Shown here: positions 9,459-17,896 of the stretch, in pieces
How positions within the stretch are numbered: position 1 is the first letter of the stretch
How the letters are laid out: the number at the start of each line of letters is the position of its first letter
Source: Roseibium alexandrii DFL-11
GTDB taxonomy: Bacteria > Pseudomonadota > Alphaproteobacteria > Rhizobiales > Stappiaceae
Assembly: GCF_000158095.2 (NCBI RefSeq)
Contig: NZ_CM011002.1
Location: 1,379,228 to 1,443,227 of the forward strand
Reading direction: 5' to 3'
Length of the DNA stretch: 64,000 nt
Position numbers and translations under genes: made by a program
Notes under the pieces: model-generated
The model's input: only the letters and a program-made list of their open reading frames with translations
The model's database searches: none
What the model was told of the DNA's origin: nothing

Positions 9459-10690
9459 TTTTTTACGTCTCCCGCGTGCGCCAGCATTGTTTCGGTGCGG
9501 CGCAACAACAATTCCGCAAGTTCCATGTCGGCCGTGAGCCATTCGCGTTCCGCCGGCGTTTCCAGTGTTCCTCCGGAATTGAAGGCACCGATGAAGTTGT
9601 CGGGAGGATCCGGGAAATGGCGGATCGAATTGAGAACGGTGTTCACCGCATACAAAAAATCCAGATCTTCAGGCGTTAGCGCTGCCTTGTTCACAGACCA
9701 CAACAGATCCCGGTTGGGCTTGACCGCCTCGCGGTTCAACCGGGTTGCAACCTGATAGATTTTTAACAGTTCGTATTCCGCCGTTCCAGCAACGGCCAGC
9801 ATTTGCGCCTGATCGGTCGCCTTCGAAGCGATCTGAAGGTTTCCACCCAACAAGGCCGAGCGCGCAAGCCGCATGTACAGTCCGCGGCGGCTGTCGTCCT
9901 CAAACTCTTCAAGCACACCGTAGAGTAGATCGAACTTGTCCTGGTCTTCCACGAACCCAAGCGTGTCGAGGGCAATGGCGAACCGGCGCCGGAAATCACC
10001 TGAATAGACCGAGGCCCGATACCGGCGCAGATAGCGGATCGAAAGCGTCCGGAAGCGTTCAATGTCCCCGACCAGACCGGCGACCAAGACTTCCCGTCTG
10101 AGGGCAGCTTCCTCCACAAGCGTTCCGGGCATCAACAGGCTCGCGATCTGCAGAAGCTCCATCGCTCTGACCGGATCTGTCTGGATGTAAGGAACCGCCT
10201 TCACCAACGCTATGTGCCCACCAAGGCTCGGCGGAAGGGTCAACGGATCGACATCTGCAAGGCGGGTGAGCATGTCTTCTTCGCGGCCTTCAACATAGGC
10301 CAAAGACGCTTCCATCAAGTTCAGGTCGATGACCGGCGCCGGGGTCAACGTCAGCAAATGACGGACAACCTCCGGATTACCGCCGCTCAGCAGATGAATG
10401 ACCGATGCCCGGGCATTGCGCGGATCCTGCCACGCTTCTAGCGGCAGTTGCAAAAAAATCTCATCCATTTTTGCGAGCAAGGCCCGCTGCATGGCCGCAG
10501 CTGAATCGTTACCCGAGGCAACCTGCTCCTGTGCGCTTTGAAGCGCGCGCACCATCTCAAATGGCTCTTTGGTAGCTTGGTTCGCCATAGCCTGGTCTGC
10601 GAAGAACACCACAGCTCCAAGGATCGCGGCAGCCGCACTTGCAATACGCGTCAAGCGCCTTACCTGACTTGGCCAGATACATCCGTTCAT
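9455..10690 (-). CDS. motC: Periplasmic motility protein MotC
   Basis: MotC is a periplasmic protein of rhizobial motors. It works with MotB to gate the proton channel and is stabilised by the MotE chaperone. The 411-residue protein has an N-terminal signal peptide, RIASAAAAILGAVVFFADQ ending at AMAN. A mostly helical, TPR-like body follows, with segments such as NPEVVRHLLTLTPAPVIDLN and VRAMELLQIASLLMPGTLVEEAALRRE that resemble S. meliloti MotC. It overlaps motB and fliK by 4 bp each (ATGA), so the three are translationally coupled. Confidence 0.9.
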   Translation of the reverse strand: MNGCIWPSQVRRLTRIASAAAAILGAVVFFADQAMANQATKEPFEMVRALQSAQEQVASGNDSAAAMQRALLAKMDEIFLQLPLEAWQDPRNARASVIHLLSGGNPEVVRHLLTLTPAPVIDLNLMEASLAYVEGREEDMLTRLADVDPLTLPPSLGGHIALVKAVPYIQTDPVRAMELLQIASLLMPGTLVEEAALRREVLVAGLVGDIERFRTLSIRYLRRYRASVYSGDFRRRFAIALDTLGFVEDQDKFDLLYGVLEEFEDDSRRGLYMRLARSALLGGNLQIASKATDQAQMLAVAGTAEYELLKIYQVATRLNREAVKPNRDLLWSVNKAALTPEDLDFLYAVNTVLNSIRHFPDPPDNFIGAFNSGGTLETPAEREWLTADMELAELLLRRTETMLAHAGDVKK

Positions 10691-12111
10691 TCTGCGGCCT
10701 CCTCCAGCAAGTAGATTTCCACCCGCCGATTGCTCGCCGCAAACGGATCTTCCGCATTTTTCAAATGCCGATCGGCCGCGCCTTCAATGCGCACAAACCG
10801 GTCCGCTCCAACCCCGCCGCGCGACAGCATATACAGCGCCATATGGGCCCGCGCCGAAGACAGCCGCCAATTGTCATAGGTCTTGCTTTTGAACGGGCGG
10901 GCATCTGTATGGCCGGTTATGACAATCTGTGCCCCGGTCTTGGAAATCACCTTGCCGAGGCGTTCAAGCAAGCTCACCAGCTCCGGACGCGGCTCAGCCG
11001 ACCCGATTGCAAACATGCCGAAGTTCTGATCGTCCGTCAGACTGATAAGCGCGCCATCGTCTTGCCGGACGACTGTGATCTGCGCCGCGGTGTTTTCAAG
11101 CAATGTACCTTCCGCAGCATCAAGGACCGTCGTGAGTTCGGCTACCAAAAGAGCTCCGGGCACAGTCTCGGCTTCAGTTGCTCCACCTTCGGCCTCGGCC
11201 GCAAGGCTGGTTTCCTGATCTCTGCGGCTGACATGAGCAACGATCTGGTTTTTTGAGGTTCCGGTGAATTCGGAAGGACCATCGCCAGATGTGGTTCCGG
11301 TTTCGCTAGTGGGTCCAGTTCCGCTTTTAGTTTGGGCCAGTTCTGTGGAGCCATCGGTTTCAAAGGGGGCGTTCCAGGACTTGTCACCGTCTGCTTGGTC
11401 GGCGCTTTGCCCTGCTCCGTTTCCGGAGCCCGGCCGCGTAGGCAACCCGGCTGTCTCGGCAGCTGCGCCGTCGACACCGCGGCCCGGCCGGAATTGCCAG
11501 AACTGCGGGTCGAACGGATCCCGGTAGGCCTCACCGCCGAGGGCGCCTTGTTCCTTCTCCAGGCCTGAACCAATGCCCTCCGGATTGGATTCCATAGTCC
11601 GGGCGACATTGATTTTCTGGGCGAGCGTATCGAGCACCGCGTATGGATCAGTGAACAGAATGGACTCTGGATGAGATTGGGTGAATTCTCCGGAGGCCGC
11701 CTGAGCGCCCGCCGCTGCTTTCATCTCTGCAGCACCCGATGCATTCACCCCTTCCGTTTCCACGTCCGCTTCACCGGACCGTTCCAGAGTACTTTCCTGC
11801 TCATCCGTTCCACCGAGCTTCCCGGTGAACAGTTTGGTGCCATTTTCGTTCGTGTCGCCATTGACGATCGGGTCATTGAGGCCTTTCCGGTTGGGAGCTG
11901 TCGAGGCCAGTTTGACCGGATTGAAATATTGGGCGACGCCGCGTCGGACGCTTTCGTCGGTCACGTTGATCAGCCACATGACGAGGAAAAACGCCATCAA
12001 TGCCGTCATGAAGTCCGCATATGCAATTTTCCAGACACCATGGGGCTTTTCGTCATCGTCCCAGTTGTGCCGGCGCCGGACAATCACAATTTCGTTAGGC
12101 ATATTGTCCAT
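10687..12111 (-). CDS. motB: Flagellar motor stator protein MotB
   Basis: MotB is the stator subunit anchored to peptidoglycan. The N-terminus has the single membrane helix YADFMTALMAFFLVMWLINV; Asp33 is the expected proton-binding residue. A long, acidic, low-complexity linker (about residues 85-335) is far longer than in E. coli MotB. The C-terminal OmpA-like peptidoglycan-binding domain carries VITGHTDARPF and NWRLSSARAHMALYML. The start overlaps the preceding FliH-like gene by one base (TAATG), and motC follows with ATGA. motA is not in the window. Confidence 0.95.
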   Translation of the reverse strand: MDNMPNEIVIVRRRHNWDDDEKPHGVWKIAYADFMTALMAFFLVMWLINVTDESVRRGVAQYFNPVKLASTAPNRKGLNDPIVNGDTNENGTKLFTGKLGGTDEQESTLERSGEADVETEGVNASGAAEMKAAAGAQAASGEFTQSHPESILFTDPYAVLDTLAQKINVARTMESNPEGIGSGLEKEQGALGGEAYRDPFDPQFWQFRPGRGVDGAAAETAGLPTRPGSGNGAGQSADQADGDKSWNAPFETDGSTELAQTKSGTGPTSETGTTSGDGPSEFTGTSKNQIVAHVSRRDQETSLAAEAEGGATEAETVPGALLVAELTTVLDAAEGTLLENTAAQITVVRQDDGALISLTDDQNFGMFAIGSAEPRPELVSLLERLGKVISKTGAQIVITGHTDARPFKSKTYDNWRLSSARAHMALYMLSRGGVGADRFVRIEGAADRHLKNAEDPFAASNRRVEIYLLEEAAE

Positions 12112-12752
12112 TAGACCGTCTCCTCAAGCTGCAGCGCGTCGAGCTGCCCCAACCAGGCTCCCAGCCGGGTTTCAATAACGGTCTCATCGAAAAATGCTTC
12201 CAACTCGACCTGGTCGGCGTGCTGAACCTGAATATGGTCTTTCAAGTCGGGCAACTGCTGGAGCACCTGAGCGACGAGCGTTTCCGGTCCACGCATCCGG
12301 ATAGATGTTCCACCAGGTACCTCTGCAAGTTGTGTCAGCTGTTTGGCGAAGGCCTTGACCAGCTGGTCGATTGTGCTTTGCTTCAAGAACGGCATCAGCA
12401 GCTTGGAAACCGAGTACGAAAGACGTTTTTCCGTGATCTCGAGAAAGCCGTCGATCGCGGCGGCCACATTTGCTGATTCCCGCATCTCAAAGCGGATCCG
12501 CTCTTCCTCCAGATCGCTCGCATGTCTTTCGCGCTCTTGTTGTAGGAGGGCCTCGTAGTGATGACGGGTACGCTCGTCTCCCTCACTCAATCCACGCTCA
12601 TACTCTGCACGCCGAAGTTCCTCGTCGCTCAGAACAGGCTCAGCTCGGTGATCCGGCATGATCACGTCAACCATCAGGGCGTCTTCAGGATCAAAAGACT
12701 TGAAAGTCGGGGCTGAAAAAACCGGAATATGGGCGGCTGGACATGCGGTCAT
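12111..12752 (-). CDS. Putative FliH-like flagellar assembly protein
   Basis: The 213-residue protein starts at MTACPAAHIPVF, one base into the fliF stop (TGATG). It has a proline-containing N-terminus, a charged central coiled coil (about residues 55-110, rich in Glu and Arg), and a C-terminal domain with LLMPFLKQSTIDQLVKAFAK and SIRMRGPETLVAQVLQQL. It ends with a FliH-like ETRLGAWLGQLDAL segment. FliH regulates the export ATPase FliI and binds it to the C-ring. The domain order and the place after fliF support this reading, but similarity is too low to be sure; a divergent FlbE/FliH relative is the best guess. Confidence 0.5.
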   Translation of the reverse strand: MTACPAAHIPVFSAPTFKSFDPEDALMVDVIMPDHRAEPVLSDEELRRAEYERGLSEGDERTRHHYEALLQQERERHASDLEEERIRFEMRESANVAAAIDGFLEITEKRLSYSVSKLLMPFLKQSTIDQLVKAFAKQLTQLAEVPGGTSIRMRGPETLVAQVLQQLPDLKDHIQVQHADQVELEAFFDETVIETRLGAWLGQLDALQLEETV

Positions 12753-14398
12753 CAGGTGCGCTCCGTGTCGTAGAGCCACTGGCGCAGGATCGCGGCAGAC
12801 TGCTCTTCGTTGAACTCCAGAAGGGATTCCAGCTTCTTCAGGGCGGACTTGTTCCGCTTGCTGTTGAGGTCATGAAGCAGATCGGAATGATCCGGCGGCA
12901 TGAGGAACCCGGTTTCGCCATCCATGGCATCTGCGGCATCTTCTAAGCCTTCCGGCAAGAGACCGATTTCTGCCATTTCGGCCTGCTCGCTGCTCACTTG
13001 CGGCACGAGGGCAGCAACAGCCGGACGCAACCCGAACCAGATCACCAGCATGGACACCGTCAGGATCGCCAGTGCGTTGATGATGTTGCCGGATTGACGG
13101 AGCAGATATTCGGTGACACCGATCGGCGGGATCGGCTCCAGATCCCGGCCGCCATCGACGAAGTCAACGACGGAGATTTTGACAAGATCGCCCCGTTCTT
13201 CGGTAACGCCAGCAGAAGATGCCACCAGCGCTTCGATCTCACGGACCTGTTCTTCGATCTGGGATTGTGTCGGTGATCCGCCAAGAGAAGCCGCGAGGCG
13301 CGTACGGTCAACAAGGACGGCAATGGACAAGCGGTCAACGCGGTATCCGTCCTGGGATGTTTCGATCCGTTTGGACGAGATTTCGTAGTTGACGGTCTCT
13401 TCGCGCCGTTCTGTTTCCTCCAGAGACCGTTCTCCGCCATCTGCTTCGACATTTTCATCTGGCAGGTTTTGTTCCGCAGTCACTGGCGTTGCCGCGCTGG
13501 AATTTTCCGCATTTTCATTTTCACGAATTGTGCGCACGGACCGTTCGATCCGCGAATCCGGGTCAAAGATGGTTTCGGCAATCATCTTCCGGTCTGTATT
13601 GAGCTTTGCCGCGACGCTGACCTGAAAGTTGTCGAGACCAAGATAGGGTGTCAGTGTCTTGCGGACGTTTTCCTGGATCCGGTTGCTTACAGCGGTTTCA
13701 AGGGTTGCCATTTGGCCCGCAGACGCTTTGGTCGGGTCCTTTCCGGCCGCAAGTATGCCGCCGGTCGTATCCAGCACCGTGACCTTTGCGGCTTCCATAC
13801 CCGGAACGCCAGCCGCGACAAGGTGCCGGATGGCATCGGCGGTGCGCACATCATCGGGGATATCGGACCGGATAACGACAGACGCCGATGGCGGCTGTTG
13901 GTCGCGGCGGAAGGAGCCTTTTTCGGGCAAGACGATATGGACACGCGCGGCGCGAATGCCCTTCATCAGCTGGATCGTGCGGGCGAGTTCACCCTCCAGC
14001 GCGCGGACCCGGGTTACTTCCTGCATGAAGGATGTCAGGCCCAGGGATCCAAGATCATCAAACAGCTCGTAGCCGGAGTTCGCGCCGCGAGGCAGCCCCT
14101 TTTCGGCAAGCAGCATCCTGGCCTTGGCCGTTTGGCCATGACTGACCATGACAGCATCACCTTCAGAGGAGACGTCGAACGGGATACCTGCATCGCGCAA
14201 GGCGGACCCGATGCGCGACACATCTTCGCCGGTTAGGCCTGTATAAAGCGGCGTCGTTTCCGGCCGGCTCAAATAAAATGCGCCAGCGCCAACGGTGGCA
14301 ATAGTTGCAAGGCCAATCAGGGCAAGCGCAATCAATCGGCGCATGCCCAATTCCATCAAATTGGCCCAAAGTTTTTCGGCGTGTTCACGGCCCGGCAT
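12752..14398 (-). CDS. fliF: Flagellar MS-ring protein FliF
   Basis: FliF forms the MS ring, the base of the flagellum in the inner membrane. The ATG at 14398 (MPGREHAEKLWANLMELGMR) is chosen because AAGGGG lies 6 bp before it; in-frame starts 15 and 30 bp upstream have poorer sites. Of the 548 residues, the first membrane helix is near 20-41. The YscJ/FliF ring domain follows, with PLYTGLTGEDVSRIGSALRD and ARVHIVLPEKGSF. The second helix is around 437-457, and the C-terminal tail that binds FliG ends in AILRQWLYDTERT. A dyad element lies 54 bp upstream. Confidence 0.95.
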   Translation of the reverse strand: MPGREHAEKLWANLMELGMRRLIALALIGLATIATVGAGAFYLSRPETTPLYTGLTGEDVSRIGSALRDAGIPFDVSSEGDAVMVSHGQTAKARMLLAEKGLPRGANSGYELFDDLGSLGLTSFMQEVTRVRALEGELARTIQLMKGIRAARVHIVLPEKGSFRRDQQPPSASVVIRSDIPDDVRTADAIRHLVAAGVPGMEAAKVTVLDTTGGILAAGKDPTKASAGQMATLETAVSNRIQENVRKTLTPYLGLDNFQVSVAAKLNTDRKMIAETIFDPDSRIERSVRTIRENENAENSSAATPVTAEQNLPDENVEADGGERSLEETERREETVNYEISSKRIETSQDGYRVDRLSIAVLVDRTRLAASLGGSPTQSQIEEQVREIEALVASSAGVTEERGDLVKISVVDFVDGGRDLEPIPPIGVTEYLLRQSGNIINALAILTVSMLVIWFGLRPAVAALVPQVSSEQAEMAEIGLLPEGLEDAADAMDGETGFLMPPDHSDLLHDLNSKRNKSALKKLESLLEFNEEQSAAILRQWLYDTERT

Positions 14399-14451
14399 GC
14401 ATAACCCCTTCATGCACGTTCGTCTCAAGTTCCCTGCACTATCGCGGCCGG

Positions 14452-14466
14452 AGCTTGTGCGAGCCT
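14452..14466 (-). promoter_or_regulatory. Flagellar dyad element upstream of fliF
   Basis: The coding strand reads AGGCTCGCACAAGCT, 54 bp before the fliF start. Six bases further on comes GCGATAGT, similar to GCGATTGT at the same spacing before motE and GCGATTTT before flhA, so the element may be bipartite. Confidence 0.6.
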
Positions 14467-14495
14467 GTCATGTTTTGGCGAAGGGGCTGATTCCA

Positions 14496-14530
14496 AAACA
14501 AAAAAAGACCGCGCCCCAAAGGGCGCGGCC
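14496..14530 (-). terminator. Intrinsic terminator after flagellin gene
   Basis: On the minus strand GGCCGCGCCC-TTTG-GGGCGCGGTC forms a 10-bp GC stem directly followed by TTTTTTTG. It lies 24 bp after the flagellin stop and isolates it from fliF. Confidence 0.92.
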
Positions 14531-14553
14531 TCTCTACCGGAAATCGGTGACGA

Positions 14554-15546
14554 TTAACGGAACAGGGACAGAATGTTCTGTGCGCCCTGGTTAGCAATGG
14601 ACAGAGCCTGAATGCCGAGCTGCTGCTGGGTCTGCAGAGCCTGAAGGCGGGTGGATTCCGCATTCATGTCTGCGTCAACCAGCTGACCGATACCACGAGT
14701 GTAAGAGTCAGACAGGGCCTTCACGAAGTCCATCTGGGAGTCGACACGTTTCTTTGAAGAACCGATTGTCGTTGCCGCATCAGTCAGTGCTGCAATCTTC
14801 TGGTCAACAACTGCGACAAGACCGTCAACGACATATTTGTCGTTTGCACTCTCATCGAGGTTGGAGATGTCGATTGTCAGGATGCTGGCGGTACCACCTG
14901 TCAGGCGAGAAATATCGACCGGCGGCGTACCACCATCTGCTGTGGCGGCGGCATCAGCGGCCACTTGAAGGTCAGCAACCATGTCGCTGTCGAGCAAGCC
15001 GGTATCGGCTGCGCTATCGATCAGGAACACATTTGCCAGATCAACAGTGATCTGCTCAATACGAGTCGAACCATCCGAATTACGGGTAAACGATCCAACC
15101 ACATCCGGCTGCATGTCCTGGGTCGCAGGATCACGGACCAACCAGTTGTCGCCAGAAGACGTAACCGCGGAGTTCGCATACGTCTCAAGCTGCTTCTGCA
15201 GGTTAGAGATGTCTTCCTGAATTTTCTCACGGCCAGAGTCAGTTTGACCCTTGGCAGCAACCAGCTTTTCCTTGATTTCGTTCAGGGTATCAACTGTGGA
15301 GTTGATAGCGGTGAAGGTAACGTCAAGGGTGGCAGCACCGAGGCCGAGAGAGTCCTGGACCGCAGACAAGGCACCAACGTCAGAACGCATGGTCGTTGCG
15401 ATGGACCAGTATGCAGCGTTGTCAGCCGCATCGTTCACGCGCAGACCGGTAGAGATACGGTTCTGCGTTGTCGCCATGTTTTTGTTGGTCATGCTCAGCG
15501 TTTGCAGAGCAGTCATTGCGGAGCTGTTAGTAAGCAAGCTAGACAT
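14554..15546 (-). CDS. fliC: Flagellin
   Basis: This is the filament subunit and the only flagellin in the window. The 330-residue protein has the conserved D0/D1 ends: SSAMTALQTLSMTNKNMATT and QNRISTGLRVNDAADNAAYW at the N-terminus, and QLVDADMNAESTRLQALQ plus SIANQGAQNILSLFR at the C-terminus. The middle (about residues 135-235) is short and variable, typical of alphaproteobacterial flagellins. It forms a monocistronic unit: an independent upstream region with a dyad element, an AAAGGGA ribosome-binding site, and a strong terminator. A hairpin covering the ribosome-binding site may allow FlbT-type control. Confidence 0.96.
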   Translation of the reverse strand: MSSLLTNSSAMTALQTLSMTNKNMATTQNRISTGLRVNDAADNAAYWSIATTMRSDVGALSAVQDSLGLGAATLDVTFTAINSTVDTLNEIKEKLVAAKGQTDSGREKIQEDISNLQKQLETYANSAVTSSGDNWLVRDPATQDMQPDVVGSFTRNSDGSTRIEQITVDLANVFLIDSAADTGLLDSDMVADLQVAADAAATADGGTPPVDISRLTGGTASILTIDISNLDESANDKYVVDGLVAVVDQKIAALTDAATTIGSSKKRVDSQMDFVKALSDSYTRGIGQLVDADMNAESTRLQALQTQQQLGIQALSIANQGAQNILSLFR

Positions 15547-15549
15547 GAT

Positions 15550-15587
15550 ATGTCCCTTTCAAATCATAAGTTTTGAGGATGGGACAT
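15550..15587 (-). promoter_or_regulatory. Possible RBS-masking hairpin in flagellin leader
   Basis: On the coding strand ATGTCCC (15587-15581) is a perfect complement of GGGACAT (15556-15550), which contains most of the Shine-Dalgarno sequence just before the flagellin ATG; the loop is 24 nt. Pairing would hide the ribosome-binding site. FlbT is known to act on flagellin leaders in related bacteria, so this is a plausible control point. It has not been shown here. Confidence 0.4.
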
Positions 15588-15682
15588 TCCGGAGTTACAC
15601 CGGGACGGCGGGGCAGCATCATGCTTTTGAGCGTTGGTAGGATTTGCTCAACCCGTCGTGTGATTTGCAAGCTAGAGCACAA

Positions 15683-15697
15683 ACCTTGTGCGAAGCT
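15683..15697 (-). promoter_or_regulatory. Flagellar dyad element upstream of flagellin
   Basis: The coding strand reads AGCTTCGCACAAGGT, a match to the flagellar consensus. It overlaps a second inverted repeat, GCACAA/TTGTGC. Unlike the other copies it is 137 bp from the start codon. Confidence 0.55.
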
Positions 15698-15876
15698 TAC
15701 GTCGATCATTTCAAGTTGATTCTATTCCGCATTTCAAACCGGCAAATGACACGATGCGGATTTTTCCATGAGTTTCTGTAGTCGATAAACCTGCTTCCAT
15801 CCTGTGGACCAACGATTTACCGGCAGTGTCGATTGAACGGCCAAGGATAATTCCTTATGCGGTTTAGTCCCTCGTC

Positions 15877-15908
15877 AAAACGACAAAGGCGGAGCCGATG
15901 GCCCCGCC
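15877..15908 (-). terminator. Terminator after fliP
   Basis: On the minus strand GGCGGGGCC-ATC-GGCTCCGCC forms a 9-bp stem with one wobble pair, followed by TTTGTCGTTTT. It lies about 28 bp after the fliP stop and closes the motE-flgH-fliL-fliP unit. Confidence 0.75.
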
Positions 15909-15936
15909 CGTTTAAACTGCTGACTGTTAATCCCGC

Positions 15937-16680
15937 TTAGAAAAACGAACGCACAAGACTGCCAACCAGCAGGTTCCATCCGTCGATCAGAATAAAGAAC
16001 AAGGCCTTGAACGGCAGGGAAATCACAGTCGGTGGGAGCATCATCATACCCATCGACATGGTTATGGTAGCCACGATCATGTCGATCACGAGAAACGGCA
16101 ACGCGATCAAAAATCCGATCTCAAACCCTCGCCGCAATTCTGAGATCATGAAGGCCGGAATGAGCACTCGCAGCTCCACTTCCTCGGCCGAGTCTGCCGA
16201 TCCGTCCGTCACCCGGCCGGCCGCCAGATCGTCGAACAGCACCAGATCCTTTTCACGCACCTGGCTCAGCATGAATTCACGGAACGGTTCGGTGATCTTC
16301 ACATAGGCCTCTTCCTCGGTGATCTCATTGTTCATCAATGGCCGGACACCGTCTTCCCATGCCCTGTCGAATGTCGGCGCCATGACGTAAAACGTCATGA
16401 AAAGTGCAAGCGAAATAAGGATAAGATTGCCGGGTGTGGTCTGCAGGCCAATGCCGGACCGGAGAAACGAAAAGGCAATCACGAACCGGATGAAACTGGT
16501 GACCATGATCAAGATGCCCGGCGCCAAAGACAGCACCGTGAGCAAAATGATCATCTGAATGACGCGGCCAGACGCACTGCCCTCGCCTTCCGGCAACAAA
16601 GCAGACAAATCCGGCACCTGCGCCGCGGCGGCTCCGGTCAGAGCAAGCAAAGCGGCAACGGTTAAAAACAGCCTCATCAT
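15937..16680 (-). CDS. fliP: Flagellar export protein FliP
   Basis: FliP is the core pore subunit of the flagellar type III export gate. The 247-residue protein has a cleavable signal peptide (LFLTVAALLALTGAAAAQ), as FliP does in other bacteria, then four membrane spans. Signatures include SFIRFVIAFSFLRSGIGLQT, PGNLILISLALFMTFYVMAP, and LRRGFEIGFLIALPFLVIDM. The ATG overlaps the fliL stop (ATGA). It is the last gene of its unit before a hairpin terminator. Confidence 0.96.
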   Translation of the reverse strand: MMRLFLTVAALLALTGAAAAQVPDLSALLPEGEGSASGRVIQMIILLTVLSLAPGILIMVTSFIRFVIAFSFLRSGIGLQTTPGNLILISLALFMTFYVMAPTFDRAWEDGVRPLMNNEITEEEAYVKITEPFREFMLSQVREKDLVLFDDLAAGRVTDGSADSAEEVELRVLIPAFMISELRRGFEIGFLIALPFLVIDMIVATITMSMGMMMLPPTVISLPFKALFFILIDGWNLLVGSLVRSFF

Positions 16681-17174
16681 TGGATAACCACAGACTCCAG
16701 GATAACTTCGCGGACCATGCCTTTGCTGCGCACCTTGGCGCGCTCGTTCAGGTCTTCCCTCAGGTGCTGCAAGCCAACCCCGCCTTCCAGATGCGCCAGG
16801 GTCAACGTACGCAAGAAACTCAGAAAATCGTCCTCGATCCGTTTGCGCAGAACAGACACATCCGTGTCTGGCTCATCTTCCAACAAAAGCGTTGCCTGAA
16901 CCCGGATCCAGGTGCTGGGCGGTGTTGCAAGGTTGGTGACCAAGGGCTCAAGCCGCTGCAAGCGGGTCGAAGGTGAAAACGGTAAGGTCTGACTGAAGGT
17001 CTGCGCATCCCGGATCCGGCCATGAACCGCAGTCTCGGTCATGTCGGATACGATTTTGGCAAGTCCGGCACCGGCCCCAGCGCCAATCAAACTGATCAGG
17101 ATAAGCGCAGCCAAGAAGTTTGACTTCGCATCCCCTGTTTCCGGCCCTTCATAGGGCACAAGACTGTTAGACAT
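16677..17174 (-). CDS. fliL: Flagellar basal-body protein FliL
   Basis: FliL is a single-span inner-membrane protein that surrounds the stator and supports torque. The 165-residue protein has a short cytoplasmic N-terminus, one membrane helix (FLAALILISLIGAGAGAGLA, near residues 20-40), and a periplasmic domain. The C-terminus LQHLREDLNERAKVRSKGMV followed by REVILESVVIQ matches the conserved FliL end. It sits between flgH (17-bp gap) and fliP (4-bp overlap). Confidence 0.9.
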   Translation of the reverse strand: MSNSLVPYEGPETGDAKSNFLAALILISLIGAGAGAGLAKIVSDMTETAVHGRIRDAQTFSQTLPFSPSTRLQRLEPLVTNLATPPSTWIRVQATLLLEDEPDTDVSVLRKRIEDDFLSFLRTLTLAHLEGGVGLQHLREDLNERAKVRSKGMVREVILESVVIQ

Positions 17175-17191
17175 TAAGAACCTTTCCCAGC

Positions 17192-17896
17192 CTAGAACGG
17201 TGTGACGATGTCATAGATCTGCTGGCCCCAGCCCGGCTGCTGGACCTCGGAGATCCGGCCGCGGCCACCGTAGGAAATTCGGGCTTCCGCGATCTTGTCG
17301 TACGGGATGGTGTTGTTGCTCTCGATGTCTCGCGGTCTGACGATCCCACCGACATTCAGGATTCGCATCTCGTAGTTCACGCGAACTTCCTGTGAGCCGG
17401 AGATCACCATGTTCCCGTTGGGAAGACGGTCGATCACGATGGCCGCAACAGAGAGTTCAATTTCCTCTGAGCGATCTATGGACCCGGACCCAGCAGACGA
17501 GGACCCGGAGTTACCATTCAGTTCCGCCTCACCGCCAGATGTGCTGTTGTTGCTGCCAGCTGAATAGGAACCGCCAATGCCGATGTCGGCGGACCGGCCG
17601 CGCTCAGACGTGTTGTCGAGTTCAGCGCGGTCGTCGATCTGGATCACAACCGTCAGGACGTCTCCGATTTTCTTGGCCCTCGGATCAGCAAAGAAATTCT
17701 CGCGATCATTGCGCCACAGCGAGTTGTAGTCCTTGATCCCGCCCTTGCTGAACGTGCCAAGCGGGTAAACCGTTGCGGGCCGGTTGGCCAACCCATAGCC
17801 GACCGGGGTCATTTCCGGAGCCCGGCCGATATCTTCCAGTTGCCCGGCACAGCCGGAGAGCAATACGGCCCCTAAAGAAACAAGCATAAGGCGCAT
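17192..17896 (-). CDS. flgH: Flagellar L-ring lipoprotein FlgH
   Basis: FlgH forms the outer-membrane L ring. The ATG at 17896 overlaps the motE stop (TGATG). The 234-residue protein begins with a lipoprotein signal, LMLVSLGAVLLSGCAG, with Cys at the lipobox. The conserved body includes DPRAKKIGDVLTVVIQIDDR and NGNMVISGSQEVRVNYEMRI, then VGGIVRPRDIESNNTIPYDK. It is a normal-length member of the family. Confidence 0.96.
   Translation of the reverse strand: MRLMLVSLGAVLLSGCAGQLEDIGRAPEMTPVGYGLANRPATVYPLGTFSKGGIKDYNSLWRNDRENFFADPRAKKIGDVLTVVIQIDDRAELDNTSERGRSADIGIGGSYSAGSNNSTSGGEAELNGNSGSSSAGSGSIDRSEEIELSVAAIVIDRLPNGNMVISGSQEVRVNYEMRILNVGGIVRPRDIESNNTIPYDKIAEARISYGGRGRISEVQQPGWGQQIYDIVTPF

Larger units (their letters stand above)
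15547..15936 (-). other. Intergenic region between fliP and flagellin genes
   Basis: This 390-bp stretch has no gene. From the fliP side it holds the fliP terminator, then an AT-rich region, then the flagellin promoter area with a dyad element at 15683-15697 overlapping a GCACAA-3 nt-TTGTGC inverted repeat (15677-15691), and finally a leader with the hairpin over the ribosome-binding site. The dyad is 137 bp before the start, implying a longer leader than in the other flagellar units. Confidence 0.7.

Noticed and set aside
15664..15690. Possible sigma-54 promoter before the flagellin gene
   Set aside because: The coding strand has TTGC but no GG at the right distance; the -24 box is missing.
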